This document shows, piece after piece, positions 20,489-28,700 of a DNA stretch of 43,806 bases; the stretch's first letter is position 1, and every line of letters starts with the position of its first letter. The position numbers and the translations under genes were made by a program. Under the pieces are notes generated by a model. That model saw nothing but the letters and a program-made list of their open reading frames with translations, searched no databases and was not told the origin of the DNA. Source of the stretch: Gemmatimonadota bacterium (GTDB lineage: Bacteria; Gemmatimonadota; Gemmatimonadetes; Gemmatimonadales; Gemmatimonadaceae); the NCBI GenBank assembly GCA_028287305.1, contig JAQBPX010000005.1, forward strand, positions 1-43,806. Reading direction: 5' to 3'.

Positions 20489-20568
20489 GGGAGTCGGGGG
20501 CACGGGATTCGGGGGCGCGGGACGGACTGGAAGTCCCGCGCCCCTCACCCCCCGAAATCCCGTGCCCC
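20489..20568 (+). repeat. Repeat-built dyad after ndk (terminator or palindromic element)
   Basis: Two direct 15-bp units, GGGAGTCGGGGGCAC (20489-20503) and GGGATTCGGGGGCGC (20504-20518), differ at two positions and are followed by a partial third (GGGAC). The region also folds as a long hairpin. The inner 12-bp stem pairs 20512-20523 with 20533-20544 around the loop GGACTGGAA, and an outer stem pairs 20497-20511 with 20553-20568 with one bulged A. No T run follows, so intrinsic termination would be atypical. Such G-rich dyads are often dispersed, but whether this one recurs in the genome cannot be seen from the window. Confidence 0.65.
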
Positions 20569-20572
20569 TGCC

Positions 20573-20601
20573 TTGATAACTCCTAGCCACGCAAGTAGTT
20601 T
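20573..20601 (+). promoter_or_regulatory. Candidate promoter for the DUF177-rpmF-plsX-fab genes
   Basis: TTGATA (20573-20578, one mismatch to TTGACA) is followed after 17 bases by TAGTTT (20596-20601), which keeps only the TA...T core of the -10 element. It lies directly after the large dyad and just before the DUF177 gene. Transcription would start near 20608, so the message could be leaderless from the second ATG (20610). The assignment rests on pattern and position only. Confidence 0.4.
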
Positions 20602-20603
20602 AC

Positions 20604-21137
20604 ATGGCTATGCTGTCCATTGACTTCCGGTCTTTGCACGAGCAGGCTGCCATCGTCGAGGGAGAGGTTTCCGCTGACGATCCGGCCTGGCGGGAGGGCG
20701 ACACGCTGCCGGAAGGCGCCGTGCACGTCTCGGGTCGGGTCTCGGCAGCTGGGGAAGACCGGTACTACTGGCATGGGACGCTCACCGGAATGGTGACGAT
20801 CCCGTGCCGGCGCTGCCTGACTCCCACGTCGGAAGCGGTGGAGAGCGAATTCCACTTCATCCTCGTGGAAGATGGAACGGAGGGGGCCGATGACGACCCC
20901 GACGTCTTCGTCATCCCCGCTGGCGCACACGAGGCGGACCTCGCCCCGATCGTGCGTGAACAGTGGGTGCTCGACGCTCCGCAGTTCCTGCTTTGCCGGG
21001 AGGACTGCAAGGGCCTGTGTCCCACCTGCGGCGCCGACCTCAACGCCGGCGACTGCGGTTGCATTCCCGTGCCGAAAGTCACCGGTGCGGATCCGCGTTG
21101 GGATGCGCTGCGCAAGCTCGGCGGCCAGTCCAGTTAG
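20604..21137 (+). CDS. DUF177 (YceD-like) protein
   Basis: The DUF177/YceD family is commonly encoded directly before rpmF and is linked with rRNA or ribosomal-protein metabolism; its biochemical role is not settled. The protein has 177 residues from 20604, or 175 from the second ATG at 20610. Cysteine pairs typical of the family are present: CRRC (68-71) and a C-terminal group C131, C135, C139, C142, C151 in CREDCKGLCPTCGADLNAGDC, suggesting metal binding. There is no Shine-Dalgarno sequence before either ATG, and a promoter-like element lies immediately upstream, so a leaderless start at 20610 is possible. rpmF follows after 36 bases. Confidence 0.88.
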   Translation: MAMLSIDFRSLHEQAAIVEGEVSADDPAWREGDTLPEGAVHVSGRVSAAGEDRYYWHGTLTGMVTIPCRRCLTPTSEAVESEFHFILVEDGTEGADDDPDVFVIPAGAHEADLAPIVREQWVLDAPQFLLCREDCKGLCPTCGADLNAGDCGCIPVPKVTGADPRWDALRKLGGQSS

Positions 21138-21173
21138 CCGATATCGTTCGTCCTTCACCATACAGAGTCTCTC

Positions 21174-21356
21174 ATGGCCGTCCCGAAGCGCAGAACATCC
21201 AAGCGAAAGAAGCGCGCCCGCAACACGCACAAGACCGCGCCTGCCGTCGCCATCCAGCAGTGCCCGCGCTGCCAGGCGCCGAAGCGTCCGCACCACGTCT
21301 GTGCGGAGTGCGGCTACTACGCCGGCAAGCAGCGAGTCGCAGCGAAGGAAGCCTGA
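21174..21356 (+). CDS. rpmF: 50S ribosomal protein L32
   Basis: L32 is a small protein of the large ribosomal subunit. It has 60 residues with the standard N-terminus MAVPKRRTSKRKKRARN, very basic, and a zinc ribbon made by C30, C33, C43 and C46 (CPRC and CAEC), so this is the zinc-binding form. The order DUF177-rpmF-plsX-fabH is widely conserved in bacteria and links ribosome and membrane-lipid synthesis. plsX starts three bases after the stop. Confidence 0.97.
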   Translation: MAVPKRRTSKRKKRARNTHKTAPAVAIQQCPRCQAPKRPHHVCAECGYYAGKQRVAAKEA

Positions 21357-21358
21357 CG

Positions 21359-22378
21359 TTGGCGCGGATCGCGCTGGACGCCATGGGGGGCGATCACGCA
21401 CCCCGGGCGACCGTCGCCGGCGCGCTCCTCGCCCTGGCTGACCTCGATCCCGCTCACACACTGCAACTCGTCGGTCGCACGGCCGTCATCACCGGGCAGC
21501 TCGACGAGCTGCTCGGCGCTGAATTCGCCGGGCATTCCGCGCACCGTCACCGCATCGAGATCATCGAGGCGCCCGACGTCATCGAGATGACCGACAAGCC
21601 CTCCGCTGCCCTGCGGGGAAAGCCGAACAGCTCCATGCTGGTCGGCCTTCGCCTGCAGGCGGACGGCAAGTCCGACGGCTTCGTCTCCGCCGGCAACACC
21701 GGCGCGCAGATGGCCGCGTCCATGGTCGCGCTCCGGCTCCACGCCGGCCTCAAGCGACCCGCGATCGCGACCGTCTTTCCCACCGCCAGGAAGCCCGTGG
21801 TGGTCCTGGACTCCGGCGCCAACGTGGACTGCTCCGCCGAGGAGCTGGTCCAGTTCGCGCGCCTCGGCGCCGTGTACGCCGAGGACATCCTGGGCCGCGA
21901 GAATCCGGGCATCGGGCTCCTCAGCATCGGCGAGGAGCCCGAGAAGGGGAACACGGTCACCAAGGAAGCGCACGAGCTCCTGCGCACCGCGGGCCTCAAC
22001 TTCCTGGGCAACGTGGAAGGGCGCGACATTCCGCGCGGCGCCAACGAGCACGGCGACCTGGACGTGGTGGTCTGCGACGGCTTCGTGGGCAACGTCCTCC
22101 TCAAGTTCTACGAGGGCGTCGCTCCGCTGATGGTCGGCATGCTGGTGAAGGCCGGGATGGACAAGGCCCAGATCATGGGCGGCCTTCGCGAGCTCGACTA
22201 TTCCGAGCATGGCGGCGCCCCGTTGCTTGGCGTGCGCGGGGTGAGCATCATCTGTCATGGGCGGTCGTCGCCGGAGGCGATCAAGAACGCGATCAAGGTC
22301 GCGGTCCGCGCCTCGGACTCGCGCATGGACGAACACATCGGCCGCCGGCTCGAGGCGGTCAACGGAGCCAGCGCGTGA
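21359..22378 (+). CDS. plsX: Phosphate acyltransferase PlsX
   Basis: PlsX makes acyl phosphate from acyl-ACP, the first step of the PlsX-PlsY route to lysophosphatidic acid. It has 339 residues from a TTG at 21359. The family N-terminus ARIALDAMGGDHAPRATVAG demands a start before the first internal ATG (21383), and TTG is the only initiator after the rpmF stop. Conserved stretches are SAGNTGAQMAASM, GANVDCSAEELVQFA and NDGFVGN-like CDGFVGNVLLKFYEG. Its stop overlaps the GTG of fabH (GTGA). Confidence 0.96.
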   Translation: MARIALDAMGGDHAPRATVAGALLALADLDPAHTLQLVGRTAVITGQLDELLGAEFAGHSAHRHRIEIIEAPDVIEMTDKPSAALRGKPNSSMLVGLRLQADGKSDGFVSAGNTGAQMAASMVALRLHAGLKRPAIATVFPTARKPVVVLDSGANVDCSAEELVQFARLGAVYAEDILGRENPGIGLLSIGEEPEKGNTVTKEAHELLRTAGLNFLGNVEGRDIPRGANEHGDLDVVVCDGFVGNVLLKFYEGVAPLMVGMLVKAGMDKAQIMGGLRELDYSEHGGAPLLGVRGVSIICHGRSSPEAIKNAIKVAVRASDSRMDEHIGRRLEAVNGASA

Positions 22379-23382
22379 AGCGTCCCGTCGCGTACGTCGC
22401 CGGCACCGGTCGCGGGGTGCCCGCGCACGTGATGACGAACCACGACTTCGCGGCGCTGGGCATCGAGACCACGCACGAGTGGATCGTGGAGCGCAGCGGC
22501 ATCCACGAGCGCCGCATCGCGCAACCCGGCGAGAGCACATGCAGCATGGCCGCCGAGGCGAGCCGCAGCGCGATGCAGAAGGCGGGCATCACCGCCGGCG
22601 ACATCGACACGATCATCTTCAGCACCGCCACGGCCGACCGCCTGTTGCCGTCCACGGCAGTGGACCTCCAGGCCGCGCTCGGCGCCACGCGCGCGGCGGC
22701 GTTCGACATTTCCGCCGCCTGCTCCGGGTTCGTCTACGGATGCACGGTGGGTGAGGGGATGATCGCGAGCGGTGCCGCGGAGACGGTGCTCGTGGTGGGC
22801 GCGGAGAAGATGAGCGGCATCGTGGACTGGACGGATCGTTCCACCTGCGTGCTCTTCGGCGACGGCGCCGGCGCCGCGGTGCTGCGCCGCGCGCGCAACC
22901 AGCCCGCGCAGTCGCATCCCAGGGGCATCCTCAGCTCCTTCCTGCGGAGCGACGGCACGCTCGCCGAGCTGCTCTATCGCCCCGCCGGCGGCACCAGCAT
23001 GCCGCTCTCCGAGCAGGTGCTCGCCGATCGCTCGCAGTTCGTGCGGATGGCCGGCCGCGAGGTGTTCAAGCACGCGGTGCGCTCGATGGCCGAGGCATGC
23101 GATCGCGCGCTCGATGGCGCGCGCCTGACCTACGCCGACATCGACCTGCTGATCCCGCACCAGGCGAACGTGCGGATCATCGAGGCCACCGCGAAGCACG
23201 CGAACATCTCGATGGACAAGGTCTACGTGAACGTCGACCGCTTCGGCAACACGAGCTCCGCGTCGATCCCGATCGCGATCGACGAGGCCATCGAGCGCGG
23301 CGTGATCCGCGAAGGCATGACGGTGCTGCTCTGCGCCTTCGGCGCCGGCTTCACCTGGGCCTCGATGATCATCCGCTTCTAG
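22375..23382 (+). CDS. fabH: 3-oxoacyl-ACP synthase III (KAS III)
   Basis: FabH starts fatty-acid synthesis by condensing an acyl-CoA primer with malonyl-ACP. It has 335 residues starting at GTG 22375. The catalytic triad is visible as C116 in DISAACSGFVYG, H262 in LIPHQANVRI and N292 in RFGNTSSAS. The ending GAGFTWASMIIRF is typical. Primer preference (acetyl or branched) cannot be determined from sequence by eye. It overlaps plsX by four bases; fabD follows after 26 bases. Confidence 0.96.
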   Translation: MKRPVAYVAGTGRGVPAHVMTNHDFAALGIETTHEWIVERSGIHERRIAQPGESTCSMAAEASRSAMQKAGITAGDIDTIIFSTATADRLLPSTAVDLQAALGATRAAAFDISAACSGFVYGCTVGEGMIASGAAETVLVVGAEKMSGIVDWTDRSTCVLFGDGAGAAVLRRARNQPAQSHPRGILSSFLRSDGTLAELLYRPAGGTSMPLSEQVLADRSQFVRMAGREVFKHAVRSMAEACDRALDGARLTYADIDLLIPHQANVRIIEATAKHANISMDKVYVNVDRFGNTSSASIPIAIDEAIERGVIREGMTVLLCAFGAGFTWASMIIRF

Positions 23383-23408
23383 CGTCTCCGCCCGCGCCCG
23401 CAACCACC

Positions 23409-24347
23409 ATGGACTTCGTGCTGCTCTTTCCCGGCCAGGGTTCCCAGAAGCCGGGCATGGGAAAAGACCTCGCCGCCGCGTTCCCCGCGGCGCGCGCCGC
23501 CTTCGAGTCGGTGGACGCGGCCCTCGGCGTGCCGCTGTCGCAGCTCTGTTTCGAGGGTCCCGCCGACGAGCTCACGCTCACGCACAACGCGCAGCCCGCG
23601 CTGCTCGCGCATGGCGCCGCGGCCTGGGCAGTGGTGCGCGACGTCATGCACTCGCGAGTGCGCGCCGCGGCCGGGCATTCGCTGGGCGAGTTCACGGCGT
23701 ATCACGCAGCGGGCGCGCTCACGCTCGAAGCGGCTGCGCGCCTGGTGCGCCGGCGCGGCGAGCTCATGCTCGAAAGCGGTACCCGGAGGCCCGGCGCCAT
23801 GGCCGCGCTCCTCGGGGACCTCGCCACGCCGGTCGAGGATGTCTGCGCGCGCGCCACCGCCGAGGCAGGGCTCTGCGTTCCGGCGAACTACAACTGCCCC
23901 GGGCAGGTCGTGATCAGCGGCGAGGAGGCGGGCGTGGAGCGGGGAATGGTCCTCGCGAAGGAGGCGGGCGCGAAGCGCGCCATCCGCCTCAACGTGAGCG
24001 GCGCCTTTCACTCGCCCCTCATGGAGGGCGCGGCGGAGGGACTCGCAGTGGCCATTGCCGGCTCGCAGCTTTCGACGCCGGACTTCCCAGTCTATTCAAA
24101 TGTTTCCGGCGAGCCGGTCACGGATCCCGCCCGAGCCGCCGGGCTGCTCCGGCAGCAGTTGACCTCGTCCGTGCGCTGGACCGACGAGGTGCTGGCACTC
24201 GCGCGGGCGTGGCCCGATGCCACCTGGGTCGAGATGGGTCCGGGCAGCGTGCTCGCGGGCCTCGTGAAGAAGATCGCGCCGAACGTGCGCACGATGACGT
24301 GCGGCACCGCCGCCGAAGTCACCGCCCTCCTCCAGCTCATCGCCTGA
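23409..24347 (+). CDS. fabD: Malonyl-CoA:ACP transacylase
   Basis: FabD loads malonyl groups onto the acyl carrier protein. From the ATG at 23409 it has 312 residues (E. coli 309). Family motifs are LLFPGQGSQKPGMG at the N-terminus, the nucleophile in AAAGHSLGEFTAY (S91), and GAFHSPLM with H201. The open frame runs back through fabH, but the family N-terminus fixes the start. The stop overlaps fabG by one base (TGATG). Confidence 0.96.
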   Translation: MDFVLLFPGQGSQKPGMGKDLAAAFPAARAAFESVDAALGVPLSQLCFEGPADELTLTHNAQPALLAHGAAAWAVVRDVMHSRVRAAAGHSLGEFTAYHAAGALTLEAAARLVRRRGELMLESGTRRPGAMAALLGDLATPVEDVCARATAEAGLCVPANYNCPGQVVISGEEAGVERGMVLAKEAGAKRAIRLNVSGAFHSPLMEGAAEGLAVAIAGSQLSTPDFPVYSNVSGEPVTDPARAAGLLRQQLTSSVRWTDEVLALARAWPDATWVEMGPGSVLAGLVKKIAPNVRTMTCGTAAEVTALLQLIA

Positions 24348-25084
24348 TGCAGATCGACCTCACCGGGCGCGTCGCCCTCGTCACCGGCAGCACGCGCGGC
24401 ATCGGCCGCGCCATCGCCGAAACCCTGGCCGGATGCGGGGCACGGATCGCCGTGGTGGGGCGCGACCAGGCGCGCGCAGCGGAGGCCGCCGCCGCGATCT
24501 CCCCCGAGTGCCGCGGCTTCGGGTGCGACATGGCCGACTCGGCCTCCGTCACCGCCATGGTGGAGGCGACGGAGAAGGAGTTCGGCGCCATCGACATCCT
24601 CGTCAACAACGCGGGGCTCACCCGCGACAACCTGATGATGCGCATCAAGGACGAGGACTGGGACGCGGTGCTCGACGCGAACCTCCGTGGCGCCTTCGTC
24701 GCCATTCGCGCGGCGAGCCGCGGGATGATGAAGCGTCGCTGGGGCCGGATCATCAACATCGCGAGCGTGGTCGGCATCGTGGGCAACAAGGGGCAGGCGA
24801 ACTATGCCGCCAGCAAGGCGGGGTTGATCGGCCTCACCAAGTCGGTGGCGAAGGAGCTCGCCTCCCGCAACATCCTCGCGAACGTGGTGGCGCCCGGCTT
24901 CATCGAGACCGACATGACGGCCGCCATGACCCCGGAGGCGCGCGCCGGATTGTCCGGCCAGATCCCCCTCGACCGCCTCGGAACGCCGGCCGACATCGCG
25001 GGCGTGGTGGCCTTCCTCGCATCGGATCGCGCGGCCTACATCACGGGCCAGGTGCTCGTGGTCGACGGCGGCATGGTGATGTGA
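24347..25084 (+). CDS. fabG: 3-oxoacyl-ACP reductase
   Basis: FabG is an NADPH-dependent short-chain dehydrogenase that performs the first reduction of the elongation cycle. It has 245 residues from the ATG at 24347. The cofactor loop is TGSTRGIG (14-21), followed by NNAG, and the catalytic residues are S140, Y153 and K157 in NIASVVG and NYAASKAG. The C-terminal YITGQVLVVDGGMVM is typical. It overlaps fabD by one base. The promoter-like element of acpP begins at its very end. Confidence 0.96.
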   Translation: MQIDLTGRVALVTGSTRGIGRAIAETLAGCGARIAVVGRDQARAAEAAAAISPECRGFGCDMADSASVTAMVEATEKEFGAIDILVNNAGLTRDNLMMRIKDEDWDAVLDANLRGAFVAIRAASRGMMKRRWGRIINIASVVGIVGNKGQANYAASKAGLIGLTKSVAKELASRNILANVVAPGFIETDMTAAMTPEARAGLSGQIPLDRLGTPADIAGVVAFLASDRAAYITGQVLVVDGGMVM

Positions 25085-25110
25085 CACTCACGGCACTTTC
25101 GCACTAGATT
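25081..25110 (+). promoter_or_regulatory. Candidate promoter for acpP
   Basis: GTGACA (25081-25086, one mismatch to the -35 consensus) and TAGATT (25105-25110, four of six to the -10 consensus) are separated by 18 bases, giving a predicted transcript start near 25117. A GGAGAG ribosome-binding site follows at 25137-25142, eight bases before the acpP ATG. An extra promoter here would fit the high demand for acyl carrier protein. Confidence 0.5.
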
Positions 25111-25150
25111 CCGGCAGCAGAAATCACACCCCTTTCGGAGAGCACCATCC

Positions 25151-25390
25151 ATGGCCGACAACGCACAGAAGGTCCGCGACATCATCGAGAAGGAGCTTGG
25201 CGTCGAGCGCGAGAAGCTGACCGACGAGGCGAGCTTCATCGAGGACCTCGGCGCCGACAGCCTCGACATCGTCGAGCTGGTCATGGAGTTCGAGAAGGAG
25301 TTCAACATCGACATCCCCGATGAGGATGCCGAGAAGCTGCGCACGGTCGGCGACGCGGTCGGCTACCTCAATTCCAAGGTCACTGGCTGA
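25151..25390 (+). CDS. acpP: Acyl carrier protein
   Basis: AcpP carries the growing acyl chain on a phosphopantetheine arm. It has 79 residues, strongly acidic and predicted to be helical. The attachment serine is S37 in [12 protein letters not shown], and the following [17 protein letters not shown] is the recognition helix region. It is preceded by 66 non-coding bases with a promoter-like element and by a good GGAGAG ribosome-binding site, the clearest in this part of the window. It overlaps fabF by one base (TGATG). Confidence 0.98.
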   Translation: MADNAQKVRDIIEKELGVEREKLTDEASFIEDLGADSLDIVELVMEFEKEFNIDIPDEDAEKLRTVGDAVGYLNSKVTG

Positions 25391-26634
25391 TGAAGCGTCG
25401 GGTCGTCGTCACTGGTCTTGGGGCAGTCACGCCAATCGGCAACGATGTGGCGTCCGCCTGGCGCGCCGCGCAGGCGGGCACGTCGGGCTGCGCCACGATC
25501 ACGAAATTCGACCCGGCCCTCTTCCCGGTGCGGTTCGCCTGTGAGCTGAAGTCCTTCGACCCGCTGCTCACCATGGAGCGCAAGGAGGCGAAGCGCGCCG
25601 ACCCCTATGCGCAGTACGCCGTGGCGGCGTCGGTCGAGGCCATGAAGGACGCGGGCCTCGTGCCGGGCAACCACGACGTGGACCGCCTCGGCGTCATCGT
25701 GGGCAGCGGCATCGGCGGCCTCAAGTCGTTCGAGGAGCAGCACGACATCTACCGCGAGCGCGGGCCGAGTAAGATCTCGCCCTTCTTCATCCCGATGTTC
25801 ATCGCGGACATCGCCTCGGGCATCGTCTCGATGAAGTTCAACGCGCGCGGCCCGAACTACGCCACCGTCTCCGCCTGCGCCACCAGCGCGCACGCGATCG
25901 GCGACGCGTTCCGCACCATCCAGTACGGCGACGCCGACATCATCATCTCCGGTGGCGCGGAGGCGACCGTCACTCCGATGGCAATTGGCGGTTTCGCGAA
26001 CATGACCGCGCTCTCCACGCGCAACGACGACCCGGCCACCGCGTCGCGCCCCTTCGACCTCCATCGCGACGGCTTCGTGATGGGCGAGGGTGGCGGCATC
26101 GTGATCCTCGAGGAGCTCGAGCACGCGAAGCAGCGCGGCGCGCACATCTACGCCGAGATCGTGGGCTATCGCTCCACGGGCGATGCCTACCACCTCACCG
26201 GCCAGCTGCCCGAGCACGAGGGGCTGCAGCGCTCGATGCGCGGGGCGCTCGCCGACGCAGGCCTCACGGTGGCGGACATCGATTACGTCAACGCCCACGG
26301 CACCTCCACGCCGCTCAACGATTCCAACGAGGCGAAGGCCATCGCCGCGGTGTTCGGCGAGCATGCGGGCCGTATCAGCGTGTCGTCCACCAAGTCCATG
26401 ACGGGACACATGCTCGGCGCAGCCGGCGGCATCGAGTTCATCTTCTCGGTGCTGGCCATGCGCGACTCCATCGTGCCGCCCACGATCAACTACCAGACGC
26501 CGGATCCCGAATGCGGCGACCTGGACTTCACGCCCAACGCCGCGAAGCCGCGCGAAGTCCGCGCGGCACTCAGCAACAGCGCCGGCTTCGGGGGACACAA
26601 CGTGACCCTCGCCGTCCGCAAGTACCAGGAGTAG
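25390..26634 (+). CDS. fabF: 3-oxoacyl-ACP synthase II (KAS II)
   Basis: FabF elongates acyl-ACP by condensation with malonyl-ACP. It has 414 residues, the normal length. The catalytic residues are C163 in TVSACATSAHAIG, H303 in NAHGTSTPLND and H340 in KSMTGHMLGAAGG. The ending NSAGFGGHNVTLAVRKY is typical. It completes the plsX-fabH-fabD-fabG-acpP-fabF cluster. The next gene, mqnE, starts two bases after the stop, so fatty-acid and menaquinone genes probably share a transcript. Confidence 0.97.
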   Translation: MKRRVVVTGLGAVTPIGNDVASAWRAAQAGTSGCATITKFDPALFPVRFACELKSFDPLLTMERKEAKRADPYAQYAVAASVEAMKDAGLVPGNHDVDRLGVIVGSGIGGLKSFEEQHDIYRERGPSKISPFFIPMFIADIASGIVSMKFNARGPNYATVSACATSAHAIGDAFRTIQYGDADIIISGGAEATVTPMAIGGFANMTALSTRNDDPATASRPFDLHRDGFVMGEGGGIVILEELEHAKQRGAHIYAEIVGYRSTGDAYHLTGQLPEHEGLQRSMRGALADAGLTVADIDYVNAHGTSTPLNDSNEAKAIAAVFGEHAGRISVSSTKSMTGHMLGAAGGIEFIFSVLAMRDSIVPPTINYQTPDPECGDLDFTPNAAKPREVRAALSNSAGFGGHNVTLAVRKYQE

Positions 26635-26636
26635 TC

Positions 26637-27818
26637 GTGCCCCAGCCCGTTGCGATCGACCGCCAGCGCCTCGCCGACCCGGCCCTCCTTCCGCTGGCCG
26701 ACAAGATCGAGCGTGGCGTGCGCCTCACCGTGGAGGATGGCGCCATCCTCTTTCGCACGGGTGACCTGCTGGGGCTGGGTGCCATGGCCGACGCCGTGAA
26801 TCGCGCGAAGCACGGGAATCTCGTGACCTTCGCGGCGAACCACCACATCAATCCCACGAACATCTGCATCCTGCGGAAGACCTGCGTCTTCTGCTCGTAC
26901 GCGCGCCTCCCGAAGGAAGCGGGCGCCTATCGCTACACCATGGACCAGGTGTGGGCGGAGGCGGCGACCGCGAACAGCACGCTCACGCGCGAGTTCCACA
27001 TCGTGGGCGGCCTCGACATGCACGCGGGGCTCGCGTACTACACCGAGATGTTTCGCGGGCTGAAGGAGCGCCACCCGCAGGTCCACATCAAGGCGCTCAC
27101 GGCCGTCGAGATCGCGCACATCGCGCGCATCGACAAGATGACGATCCGCGACGTCCTCGTGGCGCTCCGCGAGGCGGGGCTCGACACCATGCCCGGCGGC
27201 GGCGCCGAAGTGTTCAGCCCCGGTGTTCGCGCCACCATCGCCGAGAAGAAGCTGTCGGGCGAGGAGTACATCGGCGTTCACCGCATCGCGCACGAACTCG
27301 GGATCCGCACGAACACCACCATGCTCTACGGGCACGTGGAGAGCATCGAGGATCGCATGGCCCACCTCGCGATGCTGCGCGACCTGCAGGACGAGACGGG
27401 CGGCTTCCTTGCCTACATCCCGCTTGCGTATCATCCAGACAACAACGAGCTGGGCGAGACGCTCGGCCGCACGGGCACCGCGACCACCGGCTTCGACGAC
27501 CTGAAGAACCTGGCGGTGGGCCGCCTGTTCCTCGACAACGTGGAGCACATCAAGTCGCACTGGATCATGGTCTCCACGGCGCTCTCGCAGGCATCGCTGC
27601 ACTTCGGCGTGAACGACCTGGAGGGCACCGTGGTGCGCGAGAAGATCTATCATGAGGCCGGCGCGCACACGGCCCAGGCCATGACGCTTGCCGAGCTGCT
27701 GCGCCTCATTCGCGGGGCGGGGAAGGTGCCCGCCGAGCGCGACTCGTTCTACCACGTGATCCGCACCGACTTCGAGCCGGACCTTCCCGCCGCGCCGGCG
27801 CTCGCCGGCGCGGCGTAG
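26637..27818 (+). CDS. mqnE: Aminofutalosine synthase MqnE (radical SAM)
   Basis: MqnE joins the MqnA product, 3-[(1-carboxyvinyl)oxy]benzoate, to S-adenosylmethionine to give aminofutalosine in the futalosine route to menaquinone. It has 393 residues from a GTG at 26637; the first in-frame ATG (26784) would remove about 50 residues. The radical-SAM cysteines are C77, C83 and C86 in NICILRKTCVFCSYAR, which is CX5CX2C rather than the canonical CX3CX2C. Other family stretches are EFHIVGGLDMHAGLAYY, GLDTMPGGGAEVF and LAYIPLAYHPDNNEL. Assignment to MqnE rather than MqnC rests on overall resemblance and on the separate mqnC downstream. It lies two bases after fabF and eight before mqnA. Confidence 0.9.
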   Translation: MPQPVAIDRQRLADPALLPLADKIERGVRLTVEDGAILFRTGDLLGLGAMADAVNRAKHGNLVTFAANHHINPTNICILRKTCVFCSYARLPKEAGAYRYTMDQVWAEAATANSTLTREFHIVGGLDMHAGLAYYTEMFRGLKERHPQVHIKALTAVEIAHIARIDKMTIRDVLVALREAGLDTMPGGGAEVFSPGVRATIAEKKLSGEEYIGVHRIAHELGIRTNTTMLYGHVESIEDRMAHLAMLRDLQDETGGFLAYIPLAYHPDNNELGETLGRTGTATTGFDDLKNLAVGRLFLDNVEHIKSHWIMVSTALSQASLHFGVNDLEGTVVREKIYHEAGAHTAQAMTLAELLRLIRGAGKVPAERDSFYHVIRTDFEPDLPAAPALAGAA

Positions 27819-27826
27819 GCCGCGAC

Positions 27827-28699
27827 GTGCGCGTCGGGCGCATCGCGTACATCAACTGCTACCCGGTGTACGGGGCCATCGACCGCGGCCTCGTGTCGCT
27901 CGACGCGGAGCTGGTGGATGGCGTGCCCAGCGCGCTCAACCGGCAGATGGCCGAGGGCGCGCTCGACATCAGCGTGATCTCCGCCGTGGAGTACGCGCGC
28001 GATGCCCAGCGCTACCTGCTGCTCCCCGACCTCGCGATCAGCTGCGATGGGCCCGTGCGCAGCGTCATGCTCTTCTCCAAGCGCCCCGCCTCCGAGCTGT
28101 CGGGGCGCCGCGTGCTCGTGAGTCGCAGCTCGATGACGAGCGTCGCGCTGCTGGAGTTGCTGTTCGAGCACGTGTTCGACGCGCGCCCCACGTTCGTGCC
28201 GAGCGACGCCGAGATGGCCGACGTCGCCGGCTTCGACGACGAGGAGCATGACGCGCGGCTCGTGATCGGCGACGCAGCGCTGGTGCTTGGCGCGCGCCTT
28301 CGCGACCGGCTCGATGGCACCAGCGGCAACGGCGACAACACGCTCCTGCCGCAGTACCGCTATGCGTACGACCTCGGCGCGGAGTGGAAGCACTGGACCG
28401 GGCTGCCGTTCGTGTTCGCCGTGTGGGTGGCGCAGCGCACGGCACCGGTGGATCGCGCGCTCGCGGTGCACGCGCAGCTGATCGCGAGCCGCAACTGGGG
28501 CATCGCGCACCTCGAGCCGCTGGCCGCGCAGGCTGCGCTGGCCACCGGCGTGAGTCGCCCGACCTGCCTCGAGTATCTCTCGGGACTAGATTATGGATTG
28601 AGCTACGGTCACCTGGCCGGGCTCACCGAGTTCTTTCGCCGGCTCGTCGTCGCGGGGCGCGTTCCCGACGGCTCGCTGGCCTTCCTCCCGGCGGCGTAG
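27827..28699 (+). CDS. mqnA: Chorismate dehydratase MqnA
   Basis: MqnA removes water from chorismate to give 3-[(1-carboxyvinyl)oxy]benzoate, the first committed step of the futalosine pathway. It has 290 residues from GTG 27827 with the family opening RVGRIAYINCYPVYGAID, where other members read RIG-I-Y-N. Further signatures are DGVPSALNRQMAEG, DISVISAVEYA and the middle LVIGDAALVL; the fold is a periplasmic-binding-protein type. It sits between mqnE and mqnC, which makes the assignment secure. Confidence 0.93.
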   Translation: MRVGRIAYINCYPVYGAIDRGLVSLDAELVDGVPSALNRQMAEGALDISVISAVEYARDAQRYLLLPDLAISCDGPVRSVMLFSKRPASELSGRRVLVSRSSMTSVALLELLFEHVFDARPTFVPSDAEMADVAGFDDEEHDARLVIGDAALVLGARLRDRLDGTSGNGDNTLLPQYRYAYDLGAEWKHWTGLPFVFAVWVAQRTAPVDRALAVHAQLIASRNWGIAHLEPLAAQAALATGVSRPTCLEYLSGLDYGLSYGHLAGLTEFFRRLVVAGRVPDGSLAFLPAA

Positions 28700-28700
28700 C

